Part shown: one piece after another, positions 52,866 through 61,077 of the stretch | How positions within the stretch are numbered: position 1 is the stretch's first letter | Layout of the letters: each line of letters opens with the position of its first letter | Source of the DNA: Streptomyces antimycoticus | GTDB taxonomy: Bacteria > Actinomycetota > Actinomycetes > Streptomycetales > Streptomycetaceae | Reading direction: 5' to 3' | Assembly: GCF_005405925.1 (NCBI RefSeq) | Contig: NZ_BJHV01000001.1 | Location: 9,920,001 to 9,984,000 of the forward strand | Length of the DNA stretch: 64,000 nucleotides | Position numbers and translations under genes: made by a program | The notes under the pieces: model-generated | Seen by the model: the letters and a program-made list of their open reading frames with translations, nothing else | Database searches by the model: none | What the model was told of the DNA's origin: nothing

Positions 52866-55012
52866 CAGAATGCGACCTTGCCCGCGTAGGAGTACCGGCC
52901 GCCCTTCACCTCATAGCGGAAGACCTCGTACCCCTTGAGCCACGACCGGTTCTTCTCGTCGAACGCGTACGTCCGGACGAGTCCCTTGTACGTGCCCTTC
53001 GCCAGCAGGTCGTACAGCCTGTTCCTGGAGGGGCGGCCGCCGGCCTCGGTGAGGCGGGTGATGACCATGCGGGCCACGTCGTACGCCTCGGCCGCCCAGT
53101 ACGGGGGCGCGGAGCCGTAGCGCTTCCGGTAGGCGGTGGCGAACGCGCGGACGGGGGTGGCCGACGGGTCGATGTACGGGGCGAAGATCTGCCAGCCGTC
53201 GGCGGCGGTGCCCGCGGCGGTCAGGAACTCCGGGCCGGCGGCCGGATAGCCGAGCACGCGCGGGCCGTTGAACTCCGTCCGCGCGAGGGCCCGCGCGACG
53301 GCCGCCGCGCGGGCGGGGGTGCCCATGTAGACGAAGCCGTCCGGCTTGTGCGCGACCATCTCGGCGGCCACCGCCGCAAGGTCCTCGGCCAGCCGCGGTA
53401 CGACGCGCGGTTGGCCGGCGATCTTGAGGACACCGAGGTTCTGGAACATCGTGCGGCCGAGCTCCCAGGCCGGGACGCCACCGTCGCGGTCGATCAGCAC
53501 CGCCACGCGCCGGACGCCCTGGGTCCGCAGGGAGAAGGCGGCCGTGGCGGGCAGGCTCGTGTAGCCGGGGACGGCCTGGAGGAAGTGGCGGGGCTCGGAG
53601 ACGCCGTACACGGACTGCGCGGAGGAGGCCGTGAGCTGGGGGACCAGCTGTTCGTCATAGCTGTCGAGGCTCGCCCCGGTGGTCTCGTCGCCGGTCGAGC
53701 CGATCACGGCGAGCAGGTCGCGGTCGGTGGCGAGGGCGCGGGCCACCTTGGCGGCGCGCGTCGCATCGCCCCGGTCGTCGGCCGTCTTGAGGGTGAGGGT
53801 GAAGGGTTTGTCCTCGCGGGAGTTGAACTGCTCGACGGCCAGCCGTATGCCACGCTCCTGGGCCTGCCCGAGGGTCTTCTGCGGGCCCGTCAGGTCGGCC
53901 TGGACACCGAGAATCCAGCGGCGGGCGCGGGACGAGGCGCCCGACGCGGTGCCGTCGTCGCGCCGGGCGGCCCAGAGGGCGGCACCGCCACCGGCCGCGA
54001 TCAGGGCCGCGCCGCCGAGCAGCAGGAAGCGGCGGCGGCCGGAGGGGCCCGTCGTCACCGGTGTGTCCGCCGGACCTTCCGCCGGCTGCCCGTCCGCCCC
54101 CGCGTCGAGGGCCGTGGCCTCGATGTCCGGGAGGGCGAGCATCGCGGCGGACCGGTCCGCGATGAGTCGTACGACGGCGTCGGGCAGCCAGTCGACGCTG
54201 TCCTGGGGCGTGTCCTCGACCAGCGTCTCGTCCACCTCGCGGGCGGTGGGCCGGGCGGCCGGATCCTTGGCGAGACAGCGCTCCAGGAGGTCGCGCGTGT
54301 CGTCGGGGACACCGTCGAGGTGGGGCTCGTCGTGCACGGTGCGGTACAGGAGGGCGTCCACGGCACCGGTGCCGAAGGGCGGGCGGCCGGTGGCGGCGTA
54401 GGAGAGGAGACAGCCGAGGGCGAAGACATCACTGGCGGGCGAGGCGGGCTGCGCCCGTGCCTGTTCCGGGGCGAGGAAGCCGGGTGTGCCGAGGACCATG
54501 TCGGCCGAGGTGAGCGCGGTCTCCTCGGTGGCCCGGGCGATGCCGAAGTCGATGAGGCGGGGGCCGTCGACGGCGATCAGCACATTGCCGGGCTTGACGT
54601 CGCGGTGCACCAGTCCCGCGTCGTGTACGGCCGTCAGGGCGCGGGCCAGCATCCGGCCGAGGATCCGCACACCGCGCGGCGGCAGCGGACCGCAGGTGGC
54701 GACGGCCTCGGCCAGCGAGGGGCCGGCGACGAAGGCGGTGGCGAGCCAGGGCGCGGGCGCGTCCGGGTCGGCGCCGGTGACCGGCACGGCCCAGGGACTG
54801 TCCACGCGCCGGGCGGCGGCGACCTCACGGCGGAAGCGCGCGCGGAACTCGGGCTGGTCGGCGTACTCGGGCAGGATCACCTTGACGGCGGCCGGCTCCC
54901 CCGACTCGGCACGGCCGAGATAGACGACACCCATGCCGCCGGCGCCGAGCCGGGCCAGCAGCCGGTGCCCGCCGATGCGGGCCGGGTCGGAGGGGGTGAG
55001 CTTGTCGGTCAT
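52865..55012 (-). CDS. receptor-type Ser/Thr protein kinase, tandem paralogue
   Basis: A 715-residue membrane kinase built like its neighbour: kinase domain (GAGGMGVVYLGR, Lys44, HRDVKPGN with Asp138, DFGIARATEE, GTPGFLAPEQ), membrane helix at about 328-349 after SGRRRF, then a type I binding-protein sensor (VQADLTGPQKTLGQAQERGIRLAVEQFNSRED ... GSTGDETTGASLDSYDEQLVPQLTASS ... YWAAEAYDVARMVITRLTEAGG). Sensor domains of the pair differ in their binding-lobe segments, so they may bind different ligands. TGATG overlaps on both sides couple it to the lipoprotein and the other kinase. Confidence 0.88.
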   Translation of the reverse strand: MTDKLTPSDPARIGGHRLLARLGAGGMGVVYLGRAESGEPAAVKVILPEYADQPEFRARFRREVAAARRVDSPWAVPVTGADPDAPAPWLATAFVAGPSLAEAVATCGPLPPRGVRILGRMLARALTAVHDAGLVHRDVKPGNVLIAVDGPRLIDFGIARATEETALTSADMVLGTPGFLAPEQARAQPASPASDVFALGCLLSYAATGRPPFGTGAVDALLYRTVHDEPHLDGVPDDTRDLLERCLAKDPAARPTAREVDETLVEDTPQDSVDWLPDAVVRLIADRSAAMLALPDIEATALDAGADGQPAEGPADTPVTTGPSGRRRFLLLGGAALIAAGGGAALWAARRDDGTASGASSRARRWILGVQADLTGPQKTLGQAQERGIRLAVEQFNSREDKPFTLTLKTADDRGDATRAAKVARALATDRDLLAVIGSTGDETTGASLDSYDEQLVPQLTASSAQSVYGVSEPRHFLQAVPGYTSLPATAAFSLRTQGVRRVAVLIDRDGGVPAWELGRTMFQNLGVLKIAGQPRVVPRLAEDLAAVAAEMVAHKPDGFVYMGTPARAAAVARALARTEFNGPRVLGYPAAGPEFLTAAGTAADGWQIFAPYIDPSATPVRAFATAYRKRYGSAPPYWAAEAYDVARMVITRLTEAGGRPSRNRLYDLLAKGTYKGLVRTYAFDEKNRSWLKGYEVFRYEVKGGRYSYAGKVAF

Positions 55013-55857
55013 CAGCCGTCGCCCTTCGTGCTGCCGCCGGGCTTCGGCGTGTCCCGCTCGATCACGGCTGTGAGGCGGGTGCGCATGCCGGCGTGCGGAT
55101 CCCGCAGCCGCTCGAACAGGTCTGCCCGGGACCAGCCCTTGGAGCCCTTGGCGGAGACGGCGAGGGTGAACTGACCGATCCGGGTCTGCCCCCAGAGGTA
55201 CTCGTGGGGGCCGCCGACTTCGGCGCTCGTGTAGCTGCCGAGTTCGGTGAGAACGTCATCGGCGTACTCGTTCCCGGAGTCGCCCAGGGAGTTCGGGACA
55301 TCGTTCAGAGAGGTGATCACCTCGTCCGAGCGCAGCCGCTGCTCCGGGCAGCGCATCATCTCCTCCAGAACCTCGGCGTTCTCCCAGTCGGCCTGCTCCG
55401 CATCGCGGTGCACCGTGACGACGGCGCTCAGCCGGAGCGGGCCCTTGGCGCCGCTCGCCGGGATCTCGTAGGAGCGGGTCAAGGTCGCGAGGACGTCCTT
55501 CGGGAGCGCCTGCTGGTGCCAGACACAGTCGTCACCGAGGACCGGCCGGCGCCGCGGGTCGCTCTCGTACGGGCTCCGGGGGACGGCGCCGGGGCCGAAG
55601 GCGGAGGGTTCGGGGATGACGTCCCGGATCAGAGCGGCCGCCTGGGCCCCCGTCGTCGGCAATGCGGCGGGATCGATGTCCACGACGGCGGTCGCCGGCG
55701 GGCCGGCGGACATCGTGGCACCGGCCTTCTTCGCAGACCTCGACTGGGACGGCTCGCCTCCGCCGGAGGTACAGCCCACCAGCGCTAAACCGGACACCGC
55801 GACGGCGCAGCCGAAGCGCACCGCTTCCCTGCTCACGACCACAAGCCCCCCTGACAT
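55012..55857 (-). CDS. lipoprotein encoded with the receptor kinases
   Basis: A predicted lipoprotein of 281 residues with signal peptide VRFGCAVAVSGLALVGC (lipobox LVGC) and a Ser/Gly/Lys-rich linker. The mature part (DDCVWHQQALPKDVLATLTRSYEIPA ... LRLSAVVTVHRDAEQADWENAEVLEEMMRCPEQRLRSDEVITSL) has two cysteines and resembles actinobacterial extracellular proteins of unknown role, some encoded beside kinases. GTG codons at 55842 and 55836 (with AGGGGGG upstream) are alternative starts. First gene of the three-gene unit, overlapping the kinase start by 1 base; it may modulate kinase sensing. Confidence 0.78.
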   Translation of the reverse strand: MSGGLVVVSREAVRFGCAVAVSGLALVGCTSGGGEPSQSRSAKKAGATMSAGPPATAVVDIDPAALPTTGAQAAALIRDVIPEPSAFGPGAVPRSPYESDPRRRPVLGDDCVWHQQALPKDVLATLTRSYEIPASGAKGPLRLSAVVTVHRDAEQADWENAEVLEEMMRCPEQRLRSDEVITSLNDVPNSLGDSGNEYADDVLTELGSYTSAEVGGPHEYLWGQTRIGQFTLAVSAKGSKGWSRADLFERLRDPHAGMRTRLTAVIERDTPKPGGSTKGDG

Positions 55858-55925
55858 CACCAGCTCACGATGCGTCCGTCGTGATGCTAAGCGGTAACCG
55901 GCGTGGCACGACAACCGGTTACCGA

Positions 55926-56447
55926 TCACGTGGCACAGCCGTACCCCACCGGGTTGGGGTGCCAGGTCTCGGCCTTGCTGTGCCCGATGAAGGCGGAGGC
56001 GCCGATGGGCGTGCCGATCGAGCCCGAGTCGATCGCCTTGCGCGCCGTCTGAGCGGCGCTGCCGAGGAAGGTGTCCGGCGCCGATCCGAGGACGCGCCCG
56101 GTGCGGGCGGCCGCCGCGAGAACGGCTTCGCCGTCGGTGACCGTGGTGGCCAACGGCTTCTCGACGTAGACGTGTTTGCCCGCTTCCAGGGCCGTGATGA
56201 CGGTGCGGGCGTGGTGGACCGGCGGCGTCAGGTTGATGACGATGTCCACCGAGTCGTCGGCGTACAGCTCCGCGTCGTCACCCCAGGCCGGGATGGCATG
56301 CTCGGTGGCCGCCTGCTTCGCTCGTGCCACATTGATGTCGCCCACCCGCACGATCTCCAGCTCCGGGTAGCGGGCGAGGCCGGTCACATACCGGCCGAAG
56401 ATGTTGCCGCTGCCCAGGATGCCGATGCGATGGGTCTCTTTGGCCAT
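55926..56447 (-). pseudogene. truncated Gfo/Idh/MocA oxidoreductase
   Basis: Only the N-terminal half (173 residues) of a dehydrogenase that is normally about 350-390. Present: Rossmann IGILGSGNIFGRYVTGLARY, DSVDIVINLTPPVHH, YVEKPLATTV and GHSKAETWHPNP. Directly after this the family continues with a GPLLDxGPYY-type segment and a second domain, but here VGYGCAT and a stop follow, and the next bases belong to the upstream region of the lipoprotein gene. It was probably cut by a deletion or insertion. Divergent from the intact ROK regulator at 56946, its presumed former regulator. Confidence 0.8.
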
Positions 56448-56802
56448 GGCCGGGGTTCCTCTCCCAGGGAGTGATGCGTGGGGTGTTCAGGTAGGCGAGT
56501 GATCGACACCTTTGTGTGGAGCGTCGGTGTCTCGCCGAGTTGGCGAGTACTCAAGGGCCCCGGCGGCGCCGGGACGAGATGGACAGTCCGCTCAGTGGAA
56601 CGCGGGCCGATGTGTTTTCCGTGGTGCTCAATGTGCGTTGTGGCGGGTCACGCTCGAGAAAATGGCAGGCCAGGGCGGTGTGCGCGGGTCGCGTAAGGCC
56701 GCGGCACGGGCGCCGCGGAGGCGGGCCGCGCATCGTGGAGCGGTCCACCGCCGTTGACTTTGGGAACGGGGGGTGCTGGAGGACGGCCCTCTTCTGACGG
56801 TT

Positions 56803-56831
56803 GTGTGGGGCGTGTTGGCCTCGCCCCACAC
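56803..56831. terminator. hairpin of uncertain direction
   Basis: Perfect 10-base stem (56803-56812 with 56822-56831) and 9-base loop, followed by TTCGTTTA on the plus strand. No intact gene ends here, so it may be the terminator of a lost plus-strand gene or an attenuator. Confidence 0.4.
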
Positions 56832-56933
56832 CTTCGTTTAGTTCGGTTACCTCGAACAAGAGGCAGTTGTTAATTTTCCTTGCAAACTAATAACGTCTTA
56901 AAGGAAGGCTGGTCGCCGGTGATCCACGGCGGC

Positions 56934-56939
56934 TAGGTT
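56934..56939 (+). promoter_or_regulatory. -10 box of a probable leaderless ROK promoter
   Basis: TAGGTT at 56934-56939 ends 6 bases before the ROK ATG at 56946, and no ribosome site is present. This is the arrangement of leaderless actinobacterial mRNAs. Confidence 0.5.
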
Positions 56940-56945
56940 GTGGAA

Positions 56946-58154
56946 ATGCGTGAAGATGACGGCCGTTCCGCCGACTGGGCGCTGCTGCCCGCGGTCCCCG
57001 TCGGACTGCGCAGAGTGCTGGACCTCGTGGTGGCCGGTGAGGCGACGAACCGGGCCGAGATCGCGCGGCGCAGCGGTCTGGCCCGCTCCACCGTCGGCCA
57101 GCAGGTGGACCAACTCCTCGGCCGTGACATCCTGCAGGAGCTGGAGTCCGGCGAATCGGTGCGCGGGCGGCCCCCGCGGCTGCTGGCGCTGAGCCCGCGG
57201 GCGGGAACCATCGCCGTCGCCGACGTCGACAACCTGGAGACGCGGATCGCGATCGCCGATCTCGGCGGACGCATCCTCGCGCGGGACACGGTGCTCGTGC
57301 GGATCGACGCGGGGCCGGAAACGGTCCTGGAGCTGGTGTGCGACCGGCTGTTCGCGCTGCTGGAGCGGTTCGGGTGCGACCCCGACCGGGTCCGTCAGGT
57401 GGTGATGGGGCTGCCCGCCCCGGTGGACCCGTGGCGCGGCTCGCCGCTCAGGCCCAACGGCATGCCCGGCTGGGACGGTTTCCCGGTGGCCGAACGGCTG
57501 CGGACCCGGTTCCGCGCCCCCGCCCAGGTCGACAACGACGCGAACCTCATGGCCCTCGGCGAGGCCGTGCACGCCCGGGCCGAAACCCCGGTGCTCTGCC
57601 TCAAGATCGCCACCGGGATCGGGGCGGGGCTCGCCACCGCGGAGGGCCGGATCTACCGCGGCGCGGCCGGCGATGTCGGCCACATCCGGTCCCTCGGCGG
57701 CGGCACCGCCCTGTGCACCTGCGGCAACGTCGGCTGTGTGCGCGCCATCGCCTCGCACCGCGCCGTACTGCGGAACCTGGGTATCCCCGAGTCCACCGAG
57801 GAGGACCCGCTGCACGGGGTCCACGAGCTCGCCGAGCGCGTCGCCAACAACGACCCGCCCGCCGTCCGGGCCCTGCGGCAGGCGGCCACCGAGATCGGCG
57901 AACTCGCCGCCATGCTCGTCTACATGTTCAACCCCCGCACCCTGGTCCTCGGCGGGCCGCTCAGCGAACTGCGCGACGACCTGCTCTCCGGGGTGCGGGC
58001 CGTGGTGTACCAACGCGCCCTGCCGCTGGCCACGCGGAAGCTGACCATCACGACCACGCAACTCGGCGCAGCCTCGGCCCTGCACGGCGCGGTGGCCCTC
58101 GCCACCGGGGACGTCTTCAGCGAACGCGGGATAGCCCGGCTGCTCGTCGACTGA
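56946..58154 (+). CDS. ROK family transcriptional regulator
   Basis: A 402-residue regulator. An N-terminal winged helix-turn-helix (LVVAGEATNRAEIARRSGLARSTVGQQVDQLLGRDIL) precedes the ROK sugar-kinase-like domain, with the zinc motif CTCGNVGC and GDVGHIRSLGG. Such proteins sense sugars or sugar phosphates and repress uptake or catabolic genes. A GTG at 56940 is also in frame, but the -10 box placement favours the ATG at 56946. The adjacent divergent dehydrogenase is truncated, so its local target may be lost. Confidence 0.88.
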   Translation: MREDDGRSADWALLPAVPVGLRRVLDLVVAGEATNRAEIARRSGLARSTVGQQVDQLLGRDILQELESGESVRGRPPRLLALSPRAGTIAVADVDNLETRIAIADLGGRILARDTVLVRIDAGPETVLELVCDRLFALLERFGCDPDRVRQVVMGLPAPVDPWRGSPLRPNGMPGWDGFPVAERLRTRFRAPAQVDNDANLMALGEAVHARAETPVLCLKIATGIGAGLATAEGRIYRGAAGDVGHIRSLGGGTALCTCGNVGCVRAIASHRAVLRNLGIPESTEEDPLHGVHELAERVANNDPPAVRALRQAATEIGELAAMLVYMFNPRTLVLGGPLSELRDDLLSGVRAVVYQRALPLATRKLTITTTQLGAASALHGAVALATGDVFSERGIARLLVD

Positions 58155-58200
58155 GGACTACGGGCTGGGGGCACGGACCGAGGACTACGACGAACGGGGG

Positions 58201-59013
58201 CTACGGCTCGGTGCGGTATGCCTCGATCACCGAAAGACGGGTGGTGACGGCCTCCGAGGCGGTCCGCAGCGCCGCGAGCGTACGGGGTACGTTCTGGCGC
58301 GCCGTGGGGGCGACGACCGACAGCGCGCCCAGATAGGCGCCGTCCCGGGGTCCGCGCACGGGTACGGCCACGGCGGAATAGCCGAGCCGGTGTTCCTCGC
58401 AGTCGGTGGCGTAGCCCTGTTCCTGGATGCGCACGAGTTCGCCCGGGAGCCGGTCGGCGGTGAGGGTGCGGGCGGTCATCCGGCGCATATGGGGGGCCAG
58501 TCGCGCCAGCGGGTACTGGTCGGGCAGCAGGGCCAGGGTGAGCTTTCCCGGGGCCGTGCTGTGCAGTTGGAGCAGCCGTCCGCCGATCGAGGCTCCGGCC
58601 CGGTTGCGGTGGCGGCCCGCGTTGTCGATGCACAGCAGGTCGCTGCCGTTCGGCACGGACAGGCTCACCGGGCTGTCGAGGGCCTGCGCGAGGTTCTCCA
58701 GGGCCGGCCGTGCGGCGTGGCGCAGGGTGCGCTGCCGGGGCGCGCGCAGCCCGATCGAGTACAGCAGCAGGCCGAGCCGGTAGTCCGAGCCGTCCCGCTC
58801 CAGCATTTCGCAGGCGACGAGCTCCTGGCAGAGCCGGTGCACCGTGGCCTTGGCGACCCCGGTGCGCGCCGTGAGCTCCGTGAGGCTGAGGGTGAGGTCG
58901 CCGTCGCCGAAGGCGGACAGGATGAGCCCGACCTTGCCGAGGACGGACCGGGGGGACCGCCCGTCCGGCCGGGCTTCCTCGCCGTTGCCACGAGGTACCG
59001 CTGCAGTCGTCAC
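58201..59013 (-). CDS. IclR family transcriptional regulator
   Basis: A 270-residue regulator. Helix-turn-helix SVLGKVGLILSAFGDGDLTLSLTELTARTGVAKATVHRLCQELVACEMLERDG, then the IclR effector domain (GRLLQLHSTAPGKLTLALLPDQYPLARL ... YATDCEEHRLGYSAVAVPVRGPRDGAYLGALSVVAPT). It is a homologue of the second IclR gene at 61607. It lies 148 bases downstream of the ferredoxin gene on the same strand and probably controls the neighbouring aromatic or redox genes. Confidence 0.88.
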   Translation of the reverse strand: MTTAAVPRGNGEEARPDGRSPRSVLGKVGLILSAFGDGDLTLSLTELTARTGVAKATVHRLCQELVACEMLERDGSDYRLGLLLYSIGLRAPRQRTLRHAARPALENLAQALDSPVSLSVPNGSDLLCIDNAGRHRNRAGASIGGRLLQLHSTAPGKLTLALLPDQYPLARLAPHMRRMTARTLTADRLPGELVRIQEQGYATDCEEHRLGYSAVAVPVRGPRDGAYLGALSVVAPTARQNVPRTLAALRTASEAVTTRLSVIEAYRTEP

Positions 59014-59161
59014 GACATGCCCTCCTCGCCCGCTGGTGCCTGACCGAGAACACCATTAGTTCTGAGGATGGACAATATAGAGACTTTTTTGCCTAGTAGG
59101 AATGGTGTGAGTGGTCGGGATCCGGCGGGGGCCACCGGCTGCAGCGCCACGTCCGGTGCGC

Positions 59162-59482
59162 TCAGCGACCCCCCACCAGGGCGGTGTCGGCACCCAGCGG
59201 GCCGATAGCTCCGGCGCCACCGGGGGTGCCCAGCGGGGCGTCCCGGCCGGGCAGGACCTCCTCGAAGAACCGCCGGTTGTCCGCGCGGTGCTCGGGATCG
59301 GCCTTCCGGTCCACGGTGATCGCCTGCTCCGGGCAGGCGACCTCGCAGGCGCCGCAGTCGATGCACTCCACCGGGTTGATGTAGAGCTTGCGCTCGCCCT
59401 CGTAGATGCAGTCGACCGGGCACTCCTCCATGCAGGACCGATCCATGATGTCAACGCAGGACGCGCCGATGACGTACGCCAT
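59162..59482 (-). CDS. 7Fe ferredoxin (3Fe-4S/4Fe-4S)
   Basis: A 106-residue ferredoxin of the FdxA type. Cluster ligands are visible: Cys9, Cys17 and CPVDC at 21-25, then CIDCGACEVACP at 40-51. The 3Fe-4S pattern (longer gap between the first cysteines) plus a 4Fe-4S motif matches seven-iron ferredoxins. A C-terminal tail of 25 Gly/Ala/Pro-rich residues is unusual. The ferredoxin reductase gene ends 1 base before this start, so both are co-transcribed and form an electron-transfer pair, presumably for an oxygenase. Confidence 0.9.
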   Translation of the reverse strand: MAYVIGASCVDIMDRSCMEECPVDCIYEGERKLYINPVECIDCGACEVACPEQAITVDRKADPEHRADNRRFFEEVLPGRDAPLGTPGGAGAIGPLGADTALVGGR

Positions 59483-59483
59483 G

Positions 59484-60503
59484 TCAGTTCTCCTTCTCGG
59501 TGGAATGCCCGGGGAACAGCGCCGCCTCCGGGTCGATGACCGTGGCGGCGTTGTTGACGGCCGTGGCGGCCTCGCCGAAGCCGACGGAGATCAGGCGCAC
59601 CTTGCCCGGGTAGTCGGTGATGTCGCCGGCCGCGAAGACGCGGGGGAGGTTGGTGGCCATGTGGGTGTCCACGGCGATCCGGCGTGCCTCCAGGGTGAGG
59701 CCCCAGTCCCGCAGCGGGCCGAGGTCGGCGATGAAGCCGAGGGCCGCCACCACGGTCTGCGCGGGGAGGCGCGCGGTGTCCTTCGTGACGCGGTGGCGGA
59801 CCTCGACCTCCTCCAGCAGCGCGCCGCCGTACACGCCGCTGACCTCGGAGTCCGTGAGGATCTCGATGCCGAGTGCCCGGACCTTCTCCACCGACGCGCG
59901 GTGGGCGCGGAACCGCGCGGTGCGGTGCACCAGCCGGACCGAGCGCGCCATGGGGGCCAGCAGGGCCGCCCAGTCGAAGGCGCTGTCGCCACCGCCGACG
60001 ACCACCACGTCATGGCCGGCGTGGGCGGTGGGGTCGGGCACGAAGTACACCTGGCCGCGGCCGAGGAAGTCCTCCCCGGCCGGCAGCGGGCGGGGAGTGA
60101 AGGTCCCCACGCCCCCGGTGATCACCACCGCCCCGGCCCGTACGGTCGTCCCCCGGTCGCTGCGGACCACGGGCAGGCCGTCGTCGTAGGACAGCTCCGT
60201 CGCGCGGTGGCCGAGGAGATAGCGGGTGCCGTGTGTCTCCGCCTGCGCGACCAGGTTGTCGACCAGGTCGCGGCCGCGGACCGAGGCGAATCCGGCGATG
60301 TCGAAGATCGGTTTCTCCGGGTACATCGCGCTGATCTGGCCGCCGCGCTGGGGCAGCACATCCATCACGGCGACACGCAGCCCGCGGAAGCCCGCGCAGT
60401 AGGCGCCGTACAGGCCCGACGGGCCGGCGCCGATGATCAGGATGTCCGTCTCGACCACCGCCGCGTCCTCCGCGGCGACCGGCTCAACGTTGAGAACGCT
60501 CAT
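59484..60503 (-). CDS. ferredoxin-NADP reductase (thioredoxin reductase-like)
   Basis: A 339-residue FAD enzyme that passes electrons from NADPH to ferredoxin. FAD motif GAGPSG at 25-30, NADP motif VVGGGDSAFDWA in the middle, and the C-terminal FAD segment FAAGDITDYPGKVRLISVGFGEAATAVNNAA. It lacks the CxxC redox pair of thioredoxin reductases, as expected for TrxR-like ferredoxin reductases. The frame is open to 60662; the ATG at 60503 starts a normal protein. A terminator separates it from the MaoC genes upstream. Confidence 0.88.
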   Translation of the reverse strand: MSVLNVEPVAAEDAAVVETDILIIGAGPSGLYGAYCAGFRGLRVAVMDVLPQRGGQISAMYPEKPIFDIAGFASVRGRDLVDNLVAQAETHGTRYLLGHRATELSYDDGLPVVRSDRGTTVRAGAVVITGGVGTFTPRPLPAGEDFLGRGQVYFVPDPTAHAGHDVVVVGGGDSAFDWAALLAPMARSVRLVHRTARFRAHRASVEKVRALGIEILTDSEVSGVYGGALLEEVEVRHRVTKDTARLPAQTVVAALGFIADLGPLRDWGLTLEARRIAVDTHMATNLPRVFAAGDITDYPGKVRLISVGFGEAATAVNNAATVIDPEAALFPGHSTEKEN

Positions 60504-60609
60504 GGAAAGGGAGCGTAGGCAGGTCCGGATCACGGTCCAATGGAATCGGTCCGCCTGCCGGGACAGGGTGCGGAACCGGTGGCGCCGGGACACCGTGGCC
60601 CGGACACGC

Positions 60610-60660
60610 GGGAGCGGTGGAACCCAAGGCCCCCTGCCGGCCTTGGGTTCCACCGCTCCC
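60610..60660. terminator. very strong hairpin terminator (22-bp perfect stem)
   Basis: Arms 60610-60631 and 60639-60660 are perfectly complementary over 22 bases with a 7-base loop. It lies 22 bases past the stop of the MaoC-like gene at 60682, ending the aromatic operon before the ferredoxin reductase unit. Confidence 0.87.
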
Positions 60661-60681
60661 ACCCCCGGACGAGCCGGGCCG

Positions 60682-61077
60682 TCACCCGGCGAGCGTCACC
60701 TCCACCGTCCCCGTGACGCACTCGGAGCCGTCGGCCTTGAGGATGCGCGCGTCCAGACGGACCCGCGCGCCCTCGACCGAGGACACCGTCGCGGCCCAGA
60801 TCAGCTGCTCACCGGCCACCGCCGTGGCCACATTGCGCCACGCCACCGACTCCAGCCGGGCGCCCGGCCCGGCCCATTCCAGGGCATTGCGGCTGAGCGT
60901 CTCGCCGTGCAACGTCGACTGCACGACCGTGTCGGGAAACCCCTCCGATGCCGCGAACGCGGCGTCGTAATGGATCCGGTGCGCGTTCCACGACACGGCG
61001 CTGAAGCGGAACAGCTGCACACTGGTGTGGGCGTACCGGCGCGGCGGACACTCGGTCCCGGCAGCGGGCGCCGTCAT
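60682..61077 (-). CDS. MaoC-like hot-dog dehydratase domain protein
   Basis: A 131-residue hot-dog fold protein. The hydratase signature is visible as FRFSAVSWNAHRIHYDAAFAASEGFPDTVVQSTLHGETLSRNAL, with Asn, His and Asp residues in the enoyl-CoA hydratase 2 positions. It probably hydrates or dehydrates an enoyl thioester together with the FAS1-like partner encoded just upstream, whose TGA overlaps this ATG by 4 bases. Pairs of this kind form heterodimers in steroid and aromatic catabolism of actinomycetes. Confidence 0.84.
   Translation of the reverse strand: MTAPAAGTECPPRRYAHTSVQLFRFSAVSWNAHRIHYDAAFAASEGFPDTVVQSTLHGETLSRNALEWAGPGARLESVAWRNVATAVAGEQLIWAATVSSVEGARVRLDARILKADGSECVTGTVEVTLAG

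Larger units (their letters stand above)
56448..56945. other. non-coding region between truncated Gfo/Idh and ROK gene
   Basis: Nearly 500 bases without a convincing gene; short open frames here lack ribosome sites and family resemblance. It holds a 10-base perfect hairpin (GTGTGGGGCG at 56803-56812, complement at 56822-56831) and an AT-rich patch at 56866-56900 (TTAATTTTCC ... GCAAACTAATAAC), which is a candidate ROK operator with the ROK promoter next to it. Confidence 0.5.

Noticed and set aside
53348..55174. A 608-codon forward frame opposite the second kinase
   Set aside because: Gly/Arg/Val-rich shadow translation; kinase motifs on the minus strand are complete.
56478..56859. Several short open frames on both strands between the truncated Gfo/Idh and ROK genes
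   Set aside because: No ribosome sites, no family resemblance, and frames overlap each other freely.
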